Below are positions 20,160 through 28,689 of a stretch of 64,000 bases of DNA, piece by piece (the stretch's first letter is position 1; each line of letters opens with the position of its first letter). The translations under genes were made by a program, and so were the position numbers. Source of the stretch: Planctomycetota bacterium (GTDB lineage Bacteria; Planctomycetota; UBA1135; GCA-002686595); contig JACKHT010000007.1 of the NCBI GenBank assembly GCA_020638855.1, forward strand, positions 1-64,000, written 5' to 3'. The notes beneath the pieces were generated by a model. That model ran no database searches. It was given only the letters and a program-made list of their open reading frames with translations, and was not told the DNA's origin.

Positions 20160-21335
20160 TTGGAAGCCGAGCGATAGGAAGGCGCTGATCGGCGCGGCCT
20201 CGCGGGCTTCTTCCAGGGTTCCGGTGACGGTGGCCAAGGCGCGTTGCAGCTGGTCGTAGATGTCGGAGGAATGGATCAGCTTGGCGATGGTGCCGTTGCC
20301 CTCGGAGAGGTCCTTGGCGAACTTGGCCAAGTCGGTCATGGCGGACTGCGCCGAGTCGTACAGGTCGCCTTCGAAGATCAAGCGGCGGATGGTGCCGTTG
20401 CCCTCGGTCAGCGCCACCGACAGCGACTTCAGGTTGTCGGCAACCGTGGGATCGGTCAACAAGCGACCGATGGTGCCCTCGCCCAGCCGCAGCCGGCTGG
20501 TGACCGCCGAGATGTCGTCGAGGGTGGTACGCACCCGTTCGGCCGTGGCTTCGTCGTATAGGAGCGCACCCACCGTGCCTTTGCCGGCGCGCACGTCGTC
20601 GAGCACCGCGCGGGCGTCGGTGACGAACGCATCCAGGTTGGTACCCAAGGTGGAGAGCTGGTTGTAGACCCCGTCTTCTTTGATCAGGCGCGAAACGGTG
20701 CCATTGCCGTCGCGGATGTCGGTGGCGATCGCATCGAAGCGTTCGAAGGCCCCGCGCACCGAGCTCACGGCTTGGGTCAGGTCCGTGCGCAAGGTCTCAT
20801 CGGAGAACAGGGCGCCCAGGACGCCCTTGCCCGAGCGGGCTTCGGCCATCAAGCTGGACAGGTCTTGGAGCGTGTTGCGCAGCGGTTCGCGGTTTTCTTC
20901 GACCATCTTGCCCACCGCGTTGATCGGGTTGGGCGGCACCGTGCCGTACAGGTCCCCTGCCGGTTGCAATCCTTGCGAAGGGTTGCCGGGCTCGATGCGC
21001 AAGACCTTGCCCCCTAGGATCGACGCGTCTTCGATCGTGATGGCATGGTTCTGGTAGAGCGTGACCTTTTGCGTGAGGACCAAGTCCGCCTGGATGCGGC
21101 GCTCCCCGCGTTCCTCGCGCGCGTCGTAGCGCAAGCCTTCGACCTTGCCCCAGCGCATACCCGCCACCAGGATCGCGTCACCTTCGCGCAGTCCGCCCGC
21201 ATCCTCGAAGTACACGGTGATCTTGTGCTTCTCTTGGAACGGATTGAAGTCCGCCCGGAACAGCGTGTAGTAGCCGAGCACGCCGATCGCGGCCAGAAAG
21301 AAGAGTCCGAGGATCGTATGACGCTGGGGAGACAT
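20151..21335 (-). CDS. mlaD: MlaD/MCE-domain lipid-transport protein
   Basis: A 394-aa substrate-binding component of an MCE transporter that moves phospholipids between the membranes. A single N-terminal helix (8-26) anchors it, and the MCE domain spans about 38-120 (ITVYFEDAGGLREGDAILVAGM, GGKVLRIEPGNP). The long C-terminal region has six copies of a G-x-G-[VT]-[VIL]-x-x-L motif (GKGVLGAL, GNGTVSRL, GKGTVGAL, GEGTIGRL, GNGTIRRL, GNGTIAKL), each followed by a D/E-rich turn and a helix. I recall such repeats from other MCE proteins, where a helical barrel or tunnel is expected. It is the last gene of the operon (lipoprotein, mlaE, mlaF, mlaD), 22 bp after mlaF. Confidence 0.93.
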   Translation of the reverse strand: MSPQRHTILGLFFLAAIGVLGYYTLFRADFNPFQEKHKITVYFEDAGGLREGDAILVAGMRWGKVEGLRYDAREERGERRIQADLVLTQKVTLYQNHAITIEDASILGGKVLRIEPGNPSQGLQPAGDLYGTVPPNPINAVGKMVEENREPLRNTLQDLSSLMAEARSGKGVLGALFSDETLRTDLTQAVSSVRGAFERFDAIATDIRDGNGTVSRLIKEDGVYNQLSTLGTNLDAFVTDARAVLDDVRAGKGTVGALLYDEATAERVRTTLDDISAVTSRLRLGEGTIGRLLTDPTVADNLKSLSVALTEGNGTIRRLIFEGDLYDSAQSAMTDLAKFAKDLSEGNGTIAKLIHSSDIYDQLQRALATVTGTLEEAREAAPISAFLSLGFQGF

Positions 21336-21357
21336 GGCGGCTTGCTAGTGGGGGGAG

Positions 21358-22122
21358 CTAGATCCCAAGGAAACCCTTGAGCACGGAATCTTGGCTGTGG
21401 AAGAACTCGTCGACCGGAGCGTGCACGTGCACCTTCCCGTCGTAAAGGAAGATGACCTCGTCGGCCACCGTCTTGATGCATTCAATCCGGTGTTCGACCA
21501 CAAGCGAGGTCACGTTGAGGGTTTCGGAGACCTCGCGCATCAGGTGGTTGATGGAGCGCGATATCTCCGGATCCAAGCCCGCATTGGGCTCGTCGTAGAG
21601 GATCAGTTCGGGGTCGGTGATCAGGGCGCGGGCAAGTCCCACGCGTTTTTTCATGCCGCCGGAGATCTCCGAAGGGAACTTGGCGCCCGCATCGGGGATG
21701 TGGACCAGGGCGAGTTTCTCCTGGACCTTGGATTCGATTTCGGACTTGGAGAGCTTGGTGTTCTCCTGCAGGGGCAAGGCCAGGTTTTCGGCGACGGTCA
21801 ACCAGTTGATCAGCGCCCCCTCTTGGAATACGTAACCGATGCGCTTGCGCATCTCCTGAAGCTCCTCGCGGGTGACTTCGGCCAGGTCGCGGCCCATCAC
21901 TTCTACTTTGCCCTGGTCGGGGCGCATCAATCCGATGATGTGGCGCAGGGTGACCGACTTGCCGGTTCCCGAGCCCCCCATGATCCCCAAGCAGCGACCC
22001 CGCAGGAGCTCGAAGCTCACACCACGCAAGATCTGCTTGCTGCCGAAGGCTTTGTGCACATCGGTCAGCCGCACGACCACGTCGTCGTCGGATTGGGGGG
22101 CTTGGATCGATTCGGCGCTCAC
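21358..22122 (-). CDS. mlaF: ABC transporter ATP-binding protein MlaF
   Basis: A 254-aa ATPase that drives the MCE lipid transporter with MlaE and MlaD. Walker A is GGSGTGKS, the Q loop lies in GYVFQEGAL, the signature is SGGMKKRVGLARAL (an MlaF-type variant of LSGGQ), Walker B is LILYDEP followed by NAGLDP, and the switch His lies in VVEHRIE. The start is GTG 22122, which overlaps the mlaE stop as GTGA, so translation is coupled. A much longer frame continues upstream but runs antiparallel in content to the mlaE sequence and was not used. Confidence 0.95.
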   Translation of the reverse strand: MSAESIQAPQSDDDVVVRLTDVHKAFGSKQILRGVSFELLRGRCLGIMGGSGTGKSVTLRHIIGLMRPDQGKVEVMGRDLAEVTREELQEMRKRIGYVFQEGALINWLTVAENLALPLQENTKLSKSEIESKVQEKLALVHIPDAGAKFPSEISGGMKKRVGLARALITDPELILYDEPNAGLDPEISRSINHLMREVSETLNVTSLVVEHRIECIKTVADEVIFLYDGKVHVHAPVDEFFHSQDSVLKGFLGI

Positions 22123-22994
22123 GAGTAAATCATCCAGGTCAGGAAGTAGTTGGCGATGATCGTGGCAATGATCGAGTCGCGGACCGCTCGACTCGTGGCA
22201 CGACCGACGCCCAAAGCGCCACCCTGGGCGGCCATCCCTGCCGAGCAGGACACGATGGCGATCAAACCGCCGAAAATGAACGATTTGAACAGCCCCGCGT
22301 AGACATCCTTCGGAATCGGGATGAATTGGGCCTTGGTCTGCAGGGCCGAAAAGGCGGTGTCCCAATACATGCCCCAGCTGACGTTGAGTTGGGCTACCGA
22401 GATGAAGCCGCCCCCCAAGATTCCGACCGCATCGCAGAAGATCGTGAGCATCGGGCACATCACCATCAGGGCCAACACACGCGGCAAGACGAGGAAGGAA
22501 ACCCGGTCGACCGAAAGCACCTCGAGCGCGGTCAACTCGTCCGAAACGCTCATCGTTCCCAGCTCGGCGGCCAGCGCCGATCCGAAGGTGGCGGCCAGGA
22601 TGATGGCCGTCACGAAGGGACCCATCTCCCGCGCCATCGAAGTGGACACGAGGAAACCAAGCTGGTCCTGCTGGCCAAAGCGGGCCAGCTCGACCCCGGT
22701 CTGCATGGCCAGGATCATCCCGATGAACAGGCCCACGAGCAGCACCACGTGCACGTTGCCAATCCCCGCGCTGAACATCTGGCTCTTGAACCAACGCATG
22801 CGCCGCGGGAGGTGGTGCAGCCGCATCAAGACCGCGGCCAACAACAACAGCCGTCCGGCGGTTTCGTCGCAGAAGTCGCGGAAGAACTTGCGCTGCCAAA
22901 GGAGGTACGCCAAGACGAGCGCCAGGGCGATGATCCAGGCGTCTTTGGGAAGCGAGTCGAGGGCGGCGCAGGGCATGGGGGAAGTTCTCACGCA
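22119..22994 (-). CDS. mlaE: ABC transporter permease MlaE
   Basis: An approximately 291-aa membrane permease of the MlaE family. It has five or six hydrophobic segments and the conserved EQ-loop-like region DQLGFLVSTSMAREMGPFVTAIILAATFGSALAAELGTM. The following SDELTALEVLSVDRVSFLVLPRVLA and the C-terminal FLTWMIY match permeases that pair with MlaF. GTG 22994 has AGGG six bases upstream and is preferred; ATG 22976 is the alternative. The gene starts within 6 bp of the upstream lipoprotein stop and overlaps mlaF by 4 bp, so all four genes look like one operon. Confidence 0.94.
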   Translation of the reverse strand, partial: CVRTSPMPCAALDSLPKDAWIIALALVLAYLLWQRKFFRDFCDETAGRLLLLAAVLMRLHHLPRRMRWFKSQMFSAGIGNVHVVLLVGLFIGMILAMQTGVELARFGQQDQLGFLVSTSMAREMGPFVTAIILAATFGSALAAELGTMSVSDELTALEVLSVDRVSFLVLPRVLALMVMCPMLTIFCDAVGILGGGFISVAQLNVSWGMYWDTAFSALQTKAQFIPIPKDVYAGLFKSFIFGGLIAIVSCSAGMAAQGGALGVGRATSRAVRDSIIATIIANYFLTWMIYS

Positions 22995-22999
22995 GTACC

Positions 23000-24571
23000 C
23001 TACGGAAGGCGGTTTCCGACCGGAACCGCCGATTCCATGTTCTCCAGCTCCGAGGGGGTACGCTCCAGGGGCCATCCCGGACCGGGGAAGGCGGGGGTCA
23101 TCAGCCCGCTGTCTTGACCAGGACCCGAGCGCCAGCGGATCAGCCCGAACAGCAGCGATGTCTCGCCGGTGGGCTGTCCCTGGCGCAGGTACGAGCGGTG
23201 GGCCCACAGCCCAGCCAGCGAGCGGCGATCCTCATCCAAGTCTTGTTCGCGCCGCCAAAGCCCCAGCCATGAGCGCTGGTGGTAGCGTTCGAACTCGCGG
23301 GTCTCGGTCCACAGCTCCCACATCCACGAGTAGTGCTCGTCGACGAACTCCATGCGCCAGAAGGGGTTGAGCGCGGGGAAAGCTCGCAACACCTCGGCGG
23401 TCTCGCGATTGTGGTAGGTACGGTACAAGGGCCAAAGCTTGTGCCAAGTCGTGGCGAGCCCATTCTCCTTGGAAACCCGGGTCCAGCCGTGCCAGATGGG
23501 GAACAAGTAGCGCGTGAACTTGGTGAACTGCGCCGATTCCTCCAAGCGCACGTTGTAGAACGGCCAAGCGAAGTAGCGCGAAGTCAAACCATCGCCGCGG
23601 TAGTACGAGTAGAACGGCCAAACTCGACGCCGGACCGCCCGCTCGGGGTCGCCCCCTTGGAACACCACCAAAGGCCAAGGTCCATCCCAGGCCCAGAACC
23701 CGCTCTTGGGATCGGTGGTGTACCCAAAGAAGGGCCACAGGACGGTCCAAGAACGTGCTTCGCCGCGCCTCGATTGTCCGTACAGGGGCCACAACATCCA
23801 CGCCCTTTGTTGGCTCGCTTCGGGCTTGCTCAGCCCGTTGTGTTGCCAGGTGAAGAACGGCCAAAGGGCGGACCAGCGGTTGTAGCGGCCTTCCCATTGG
23901 TTGTGGATGACGAGCGGCCAAATCCTCCACGCGGGCCCACCGCTTCCCCGGGAATACGAGAAGAAGGGCCACAGGAAGTGGTAGGTCGTGCGCCCGTAGC
24001 GCTGGGTGCGCGCGTAGAGCGGGAACAGCACGAAGTCCGCCCGATCGAACGAGAAGAAGTGCTCGACCACGCCCCCGAAGGGGAACCATGCCCGCACCAC
24101 CCGTCCATCGAGCGTCTTGGCCCAGTAGATCCCCGGTAGGGTCAACAGCGACCAAGTCACCTGCCCATCCGGATGGGTCTTTTCGGCGTAGCGCGTGACG
24201 GGCAGGATCTGCGTGACCGATTCGGTCGGGCTCAACTTGCGCGTCCCGAAGGGCGGCAAGATCCACGAAAAACTTCGTTCCGGGCCGAGCTTGCGCCACG
24301 AATAGAAGGGCCGCAACGACCAGTACTTGACTTGGTCGCTGACCCCCTCGAAGCGCACTTGGACCATGCCCCCCGCCAATTCGATTTCCGAATCACCGCC
24401 CGCCAACGAAAGGTGGGTGAAGAAGGGGGCCAAGTGCCGCTCGGTCCGCGGGCCGGCGCAGCTAGCCAGCAGCAACACCCAGCCCAGCCACCAAACTCGG
24501 CGCACAGGTACCGACCCAGCGCCGAAGGGCAGCGGGCTGTGGGGCGATTCGGGCGAATTCGGTTGATGCAT
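23000..24571 (-). CDS. WPF-repeat outer-membrane-type lipoprotein of the MCE operon
   Basis: A 523-aa secreted protein with an N-terminal signal and a lipobox ending LLLASC (lipidated Cys at about 38). I do not recognise a named family. Between about residues 80 and 430 it holds roughly fifteen copies of a short aromatic motif [LVIA][WFR]P[FLI][FYVW], such as LRPFYSW, LWPFFSY, IWPLVIH, LWPFFTW, LWPLYGQ, PWPLVVF, VWPFYSY, LFPIWHG and LWPLYRT, spaced by 15-45 residues. It is unusually rich in Trp, Tyr and Arg. The pattern suggests a repeated beta structure such as a propeller or a barrel-associated sheet. As first gene of the mlaEFD operon it may be the outer-membrane partner of the lipid transporter; this is inferred from position only. 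ATG 24571 is the chosen start. Confidence 0.85.
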   Translation of the reverse strand: MHQPNSPESPHSPLPFGAGSVPVRRVWWLGWVLLLASCAGPRTERHLAPFFTHLSLAGGDSEIELAGGMVQVRFEGVSDQVKYWSLRPFYSWRKLGPERSFSWILPPFGTRKLSPTESVTQILPVTRYAEKTHPDGQVTWSLLTLPGIYWAKTLDGRVVRAWFPFGGVVEHFFSFDRADFVLFPLYARTQRYGRTTYHFLWPFFSYSRGSGGPAWRIWPLVIHNQWEGRYNRWSALWPFFTWQHNGLSKPEASQQRAWMLWPLYGQSRRGEARSWTVLWPFFGYTTDPKSGFWAWDGPWPLVVFQGGDPERAVRRRVWPFYSYYRGDGLTSRYFAWPFYNVRLEESAQFTKFTRYLFPIWHGWTRVSKENGLATTWHKLWPLYRTYHNRETAEVLRAFPALNPFWRMEFVDEHYSWMWELWTETREFERYHQRSWLGLWRREQDLDEDRRSLAGLWAHRSYLRQGQPTGETSLLFGLIRWRSGPGQDSGLMTPAFPGPGWPLERTPSELENMESAVPVGNRLP

Positions 24572-24774
24572 GGGGGTCCCAGCCAAGCTGCAAGGATCCC
24601 AAGCCGCAGGGGGGGAGTGCAAGCCAGGGCCCGCTCATTCTGCGGGATCGGCCCGAGCGGGGCCAGCGGCTGGACCCAAGCGGTGCGTCGCCTGACCACG
24701 CAAGGTGCAAAGGTTTCGCCCTGCGGAAGCTTGGGGTTATGATCCCGAGCCCCGGCTTCTGCGCCGGCACGAAC

Positions 24775-25758
24775 ATGAAGACCTACCTCTCGGGAATCCA
24801 GCCCAGCGGCCGGCTGCACCTGGGCAACTACTTCGGCGCGATTCGCCAGCACATCGCGCTGCAGGAACAACCAGGGGAGCATTACTACTTCATCGCGGAT
24901 TACCACGCGATGACCACCGTGCGCGAGCCTGAGCGGCTGCGCGAATTGGTTCGGGATGTCGCTGCGACCTACCTCGCGCTGGGGCTCGACCCCCAAAAGG
25001 CCGTTTTGTGGCGCCAAAGCGACGTTCCGGAGGTTTGCGAGCTTTCCTGGATGCTCTCGACCGTGACCGGGATGGGGCTCCTGGAGCGGGCCCATTCGTA
25101 CAAGGACAAGCTGGCCAACGGCTTCAAGCCCAGCGTGGGTTTGTTCGCCTATCCGGTGTTGATGGCTGCGGACATCTTGGCCTACGACGCGACCCACGTG
25201 CCGGTGGGCAAGGACCAGGTCCAGCACCTGGAAATGACCCAAGACATGGCGGGCTACTTCAATGGGGCCTATGGCGAGGTCTTCGTGCGCCCCGAAGCGC
25301 TCTTGGCCGACAACGAAGCCATGGCCAAGGTGCCCGGGCTCGACGGTCAGAAGATGAGCAAGTCCTATGGCAACGACGTGTGGATCTTCGAGGAGGGCAA
25401 GGCGCTCAAGAAAGCCGTGGGGCGCATCCCCACCGACAGTCGGCCCCCCGAAGAACCCAAGGAACCGCGGGAACTCCTGCTGTTCGACTTCTTGGGGCTC
25501 TTCCTTGGGCCTGACGAGCTGGCGGATTGGGAAGCGCGCGTGCGGCGGGGAGGACCCGATGCTCCGGGCTATGGCCACCTCAAGGCGCGCTTGATCGCGG
25601 CAATCGACGAGTGTTTTGGCCCGGCGCGGGAGCGACGCAAGCAACTCTTGGCCGACCCCACGGAGATCGATCGCGTGTTGGCCCTGGGGGCCGAGAAGGC
25701 GGGGCCTAGGGCCCGCGCCACCCGGGATCGCGCCCTGCTGGCCTGCGGCCTGCGCTAG
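24775..25758 (+). CDS. trpS: Tryptophanyl-tRNA synthetase
   Basis: A 327-aa class I aminoacyl-tRNA synthetase. The N terminus MKTYLSGIQPSGRLHLGNYFGA contains the HIGH-type signature HLGN (15-18), and the second signature KMSKS is at 193-197 (GQKMSKSYGN). Conserved TrpRS features, AYPVLMAADILAYDAT and VGKDQVQHLEMTQDMA, are intact and the length is normal. ATG 24775 matches the family N terminus; a 12-residue longer form from ATG 24739 is possible. It is divergent from the MCE operon. Confidence 0.96.
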   Translation: MKTYLSGIQPSGRLHLGNYFGAIRQHIALQEQPGEHYYFIADYHAMTTVREPERLRELVRDVAATYLALGLDPQKAVLWRQSDVPEVCELSWMLSTVTGMGLLERAHSYKDKLANGFKPSVGLFAYPVLMAADILAYDATHVPVGKDQVQHLEMTQDMAGYFNGAYGEVFVRPEALLADNEAMAKVPGLDGQKMSKSYGNDVWIFEEGKALKKAVGRIPTDSRPPEEPKEPRELLLFDFLGLFLGPDELADWEARVRRGGPDAPGYGHLKARLIAAIDECFGPARERRKQLLADPTEIDRVLALGAEKAGPRARATRDRALLACGLR

Positions 25759-25918
25759 GCCCGCTGCGCTGGGCGTGGGCTCTGGAGTGCGCCGCAAATG
25801 CAAATCTGGGGCTCGAACCGGCGCTTGTGCGCGGTTTCTACTCCGGGATGGGCGAGTTTGGCACCATGGCGAGGGCCTAGGGGCCTCCGCCGCACGTCAC
25901 CCCCTGTTCCCTTTGATC

Positions 25919-26449
25919 ATGCATCGACTTCCTTCGATCCTGCTTGCCGTTTTCCTCGTGGCCTGCCATTCCACCCCGCGCGGTGGAGAATCGGAACCGG
26001 TTCGTCCCCGGGCCGAAGCCCCGCGGGACCCCGAACCCGGGGCTGCCCAGGAGGCCAACTCGCCGCGCCCGCTCGATCCCGAGTTGGAGCCCTGGACCGA
26101 TGCCTTTAGCAAGAAGTGCGTGCTGCTGGCCCGTGATATCGTGGTCGAAGGGCCCCCCGGAATGCTGGTGCACAGCGCGTTGACCTCGGACGCCACCCGC
26201 TACGTCGTGAAGAACAAGACCACCGAACGGGGCTTCGAGCAGTTGGCGGTGGCTCGCCCGGATGTGGGGCGCGAAGTCCGCTGCCAACTCGACCAATGGG
26301 TGCTGGCCGCCGAGAACAGCGTCCTGGTGATCGAACGGCCTGGGCCGTGCCCGGTGCGCGTGATCGCAACGGGGGCCGCCGTTTGGCGGGACATGGATGG
26401 CAACGAACAGCGCGACGAAACCCTGGAGTTCCTTGGCGAAAAGCCCTAG
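25919..26449 (+). CDS. Hypothetical lipoprotein
   Basis: A 176-aa protein with a short signal (MHRLPSILLAVFLVAC, lipidated Cys16) and a proline/glutamate-rich linker to about residue 60. A small globular domain follows with no family I know; it has two Cys residues (CQLDQW and GPCPVRV) and ends in an acidic turn DMDGNEQRDET. It sits 160 bp after trpS and is followed within 5 bp by a second lipoprotein gene, so the two are likely expressed together. The position and shared export suggest an envelope role that cannot be named. Confidence 0.75.
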   Translation: MHRLPSILLAVFLVACHSTPRGGESEPVRPRAEAPRDPEPGAAQEANSPRPLDPELEPWTDAFSKKCVLLARDIVVEGPPGMLVHSALTSDATRYVVKNKTTERGFEQLAVARPDVGREVRCQLDQWVLAAENSVLVIERPGPCPVRVIATGAAVWRDMDGNEQRDETLEFLGEKP

Positions 26450-26453
26450 CGAG

Positions 26454-27629
26454 GTGCGCCGGCGGTCCGGCTGCGCGAGCCTCTGGCCCGCGGGATTGGT
26501 TTTCGTGTGCCTGTTGGCTGCCTGCACCTCCGGGCCTCGTCCCTGGCGGCCCCTGTGGCGGGTGCCTTACGGCTACCTGCCCATCCCCGATCGCTTGGAA
26601 CTCGAACGGGCGCGCAAGGATATGGCGGGTGAGGACTTCGCCGAAGCGCAACGCAGGCTGGAGAGCCTCGTCTCCCGCTACCCCGAAGAACTGGACTTGG
26701 GCTTCGCCCTGCAAGACCTGCGGCGGGAGATGCTGGCGCGGGGGCTTTGGGAGCCGCCCACCGGAGCCGCCTTTGAGCCTTCGATGGCTGCGAGCGAGGA
26801 AGACGCCGTCGAAGCGCCTTTGCGGCTGAATGCGGAAGCCCAGCTCTCACGCTTCTACGCGCAGGAATTGACCCGCGCCCCTTCGGTCCCCAACCTGATC
26901 CTCGCGGCCCGAGTGCAACCCAACGCCGAGCAGGCGGTGGCGTGGCTGGACCAAGCGTTGGCCTTGGATCCGGCCTGCGCCTGGGCCTACTACGGCAAGG
27001 CCTATGCCCTATTGGGGCTGCGCGATCAGTACCGCTGGCGCAACGCCCGCGAGGCGCTCGAAGCTGCCCTCACCCTGGATCCCAGCCACCTTTTGGCGCG
27101 CCGCATGGAAGCCTGGATGTTGGCCCAGGAGGGAGCCGGCGAACCAGCGGCCATCTCGCTCGAGCGTTGGCTGATCGCTTCCGAATTCGACCCGCGCGTC
27201 GACCGGGCTAGCCGCGTGGAAGCCCGCCTGGATTTGGCGCGCGTTTGGTTGTCCATGGGCCAAGTCGACTTGGCCTTGCGCGAGTTGAACTCGCTCGAAG
27301 GGGAACCCCTGGGGCGGCCGCGGCGGCTGATGTTGTTGGCGGTGGCTTTGACCGAGAAGAAGGACTTGTCCGGGGCGCTCGATGCGGTGCGCCGCGCGAG
27401 TTTGATCCCCGACGTAGGCGTCTTGCCCTGGGTGCAAGAAGCCCTCTTGCGCGAATACTGGCTGGAGGACCCGCAAGGCGCCCTCGTGCTTTGGCAGCAG
27501 GTCTTGGAGGAAGCCGAGCAAGGCAGCGATCCCGCGCTGATCTTGCAAGCGTTTCGGGCGCGGGTAGTACTCGAGCGCAGCGCTGCCCAGCTCCAGCAAG
27601 ATCCGTCCACCCCGTTGCCCAACCCCTGA
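26454..27629 (+). CDS. TPR-containing lipoprotein
   Basis: A 391-aa exported protein. Starting at GTG 26454 gives a basic n-region (RRR), a hydrophobic core and the lipobox LLAACT. The mature protein is almost all helical repeats of TPR type: EQAVAWLDQALALDPACAWAYYG, ALEAALTLDPSHLLARR, LARVWLSMGQVDLALRELNSL and ALDAVRRASLIPD are recognisable units. Such proteins act as scaffolds for envelope complexes; no catalytic motif is present. Earlier starts at TTG 26433 or ATG 26397 would overlap the upstream lipoprotein gene and weaken the signal peptide. dtd follows 10 bp later, so the lipoprotein pair and dtd may form one transcript. Confidence 0.85.
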   Translation: MRRRSGCASLWPAGLVFVCLLAACTSGPRPWRPLWRVPYGYLPIPDRLELERARKDMAGEDFAEAQRRLESLVSRYPEELDLGFALQDLRREMLARGLWEPPTGAAFEPSMAASEEDAVEAPLRLNAEAQLSRFYAQELTRAPSVPNLILAARVQPNAEQAVAWLDQALALDPACAWAYYGKAYALLGLRDQYRWRNAREALEAALTLDPSHLLARRMEAWMLAQEGAGEPAAISLERWLIASEFDPRVDRASRVEARLDLARVWLSMGQVDLALRELNSLEGEPLGRPRRLMLLAVALTEKKDLSGALDAVRRASLIPDVGVLPWVQEALLREYWLEDPQGALVLWQQVLEEAEQGSDPALILQAFRARVVLERSAAQLQQDPSTPLPNP

Positions 27630-27639
27630 GGAGAGTCCC

Positions 27640-28095
27640 ATGCGAGCCGTGGTCCAACGCGTCCGCCATGCCCAGGTACGAGTCGCCGACGAGATCGTCG
27701 GGCGCATTGGTCCGGGAATGTTGATCTTGCTCGGCGTGCTCAAGGGGGACGACGAAGCGATGGCCCAGCGCCTCGCCGAACGCATCGCGCACTTCCGCTT
27801 CTTCGAAGACGCGCAAGGTCGCATGAACCTCTCGGCCCTGCAGGGCGTGGGGCCGGAGCCCTTGGGCGTGTTGCTCGTCAGCCAATTCACCTTGGCCGCG
27901 GATGGGCGCAAGGGCCGGCGCCCTTCGTTTGATCAAGCCGAGGATCCCGAACGGGCGCGCGCCCTGATCGCCCATTTTGCGCACCGCCTGGAGTCCCTCG
28001 GGCTCGCGGTCGAACAGGGGCGCTTCGGAGCGGAAATGCAGGTGGAGCTTTGCAACGACGGTCCGGTGACCTTTGCGCTCCAAGAGGGCGCCTAG
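27640..28095 (+). CDS. dtd: D-aminoacyl-tRNA deacylase
   Basis: A 151-aa homodimeric proofreading enzyme that removes D-amino acids, and glycine mischarged on tRNA-Ala. It has the canonical start MRAVVQRV, the substrate-pocket motif SQFTLAAD, and the cross-subunit Gly-cisPro motif in NDGPVTF. Length is normal and every landmark is in place. GAGGAG lies 7 bases before the ATG, the clearest ribosome-binding site in this part of the window. It is followed by a terminator-like hairpin and the HU-type gene. Confidence 0.96.
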   Translation: MRAVVQRVRHAQVRVADEIVGRIGPGMLILLGVLKGDDEAMAQRLAERIAHFRFFEDAQGRMNLSALQGVGPEPLGVLLVSQFTLAADGRKGRRPSFDQAEDPERARALIAHFAHRLESLGLAVEQGRFGAEMQVELCNDGPVTFALQEGA

Positions 28096-28144
28096 CCGGG
28101 CAGGACTCGCCCCAGGCCGCGTTCCCTGCGGGCATGGGTGCACG

Positions 28145-28171
28145 GCCCCGGTCCACGCCGTGGGGCTTTTT
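28145..28171 (+). terminator. Putative terminator after dtd
   Basis: GCCCC (28145) pairs with GGGGC ending at 28166, extended by two inner G-C pairs across a two-base bulge, and TTTTT follows at once. The stem is short but the T tract is clean. It lies 50 bp after the dtd stop. Confidence 0.6.
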
Positions 28172-28263
28172 GGGGGCCCGTCTCCAAGCCAAGGGACGGT
28201 CACAACCCGTTGCTTGACACAAGGATACAACTAGGAGAGGATTTCCACGTCACCCCGCTGCCC

Positions 28264-28689
28264 ATGATTCCCGAGTCGCCCAAAACGATCACCAAGAAGG
28301 AGCTCGCCAATCGCATTGCCGAGGCCCTCGACCAACCCAAGGTGGTGGTCAAGGAGATCTTGCAGCGCTTCTTGGAAGGCATCATCGACGAACTCGCTGC
28401 GGGCAACCGCCTGGAGTTTCGCGAGTTCGGGGTGTTCGAAGTGCGCGAACGCGCGCCGCGCAGGGCCCAGAACCCGCGCACGCTCGAAAAGGTCGAAGTG
28501 CCCGCCAAACGGGTGGTGAAGTTCAAAGTCGGCCGCATCATGCGCGACCGCGTCTGCGACGAACCGGCGCCCGCTCCGAAGCCCAAGCCCCAGGCCGCAC
28601 CCAAGTCGAAGGCCTGGCAAGAACCCGAGAGCCCCAAGCAGCCGGAACCGCCCAAGCCGCCCCCGTCCAAACCCGATTCGCCCTTCTAG
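28264..28689 (+). CDS. HU/IHF-family DNA-binding protein with basic/proline-rich tail
   Basis: A 141-aa nucleoid protein. Residues 8-95 form a complete HU/IHF fold: TITKKELANRIAEALDQP, then LEFREFGVFEVRERAPRRAQ and the DNA-inserting arm NPRTLEKVEVPAKRV with the intercalating Pro71. The tail (98-141) is made of PAPAPKPKP-, KPPPSK- and SPKQPE-like segments and is not part of ordinary 90-aa HU. It resembles the lysine/proline tails of some actinobacterial and planctomycete HU variants. Whether it acts as a housekeeping HU or as a specialised form cannot be decided from sequence. ATG 28264 starts at the family N terminus. The stop shares the palindrome CTAG with the stop of the convergent SGNH gene. 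Confidence 0.92.
   Translation: MIPESPKTITKKELANRIAEALDQPKVVVKEILQRFLEGIIDELAAGNRLEFREFGVFEVRERAPRRAQNPRTLEKVEVPAKRVVKFKVGRIMRDRVCDEPAPAPKPKPQAAPKSKAWQEPESPKQPEPPKPPPSKPDSPF

Noticed and set aside
22123..22899. Long upstream extension of the mlaF frame
   Set aside because: It covers the mlaE coding region in another frame; the GTGA overlap with mlaE fixes the start of mlaF.
28214..28242. TTGACA with a GAGGAT 17 bp downstream, before the HU gene
   Set aside because: The -35 hexamer is perfect but the -10 matches only three of six positions, so a promoter is not supported.
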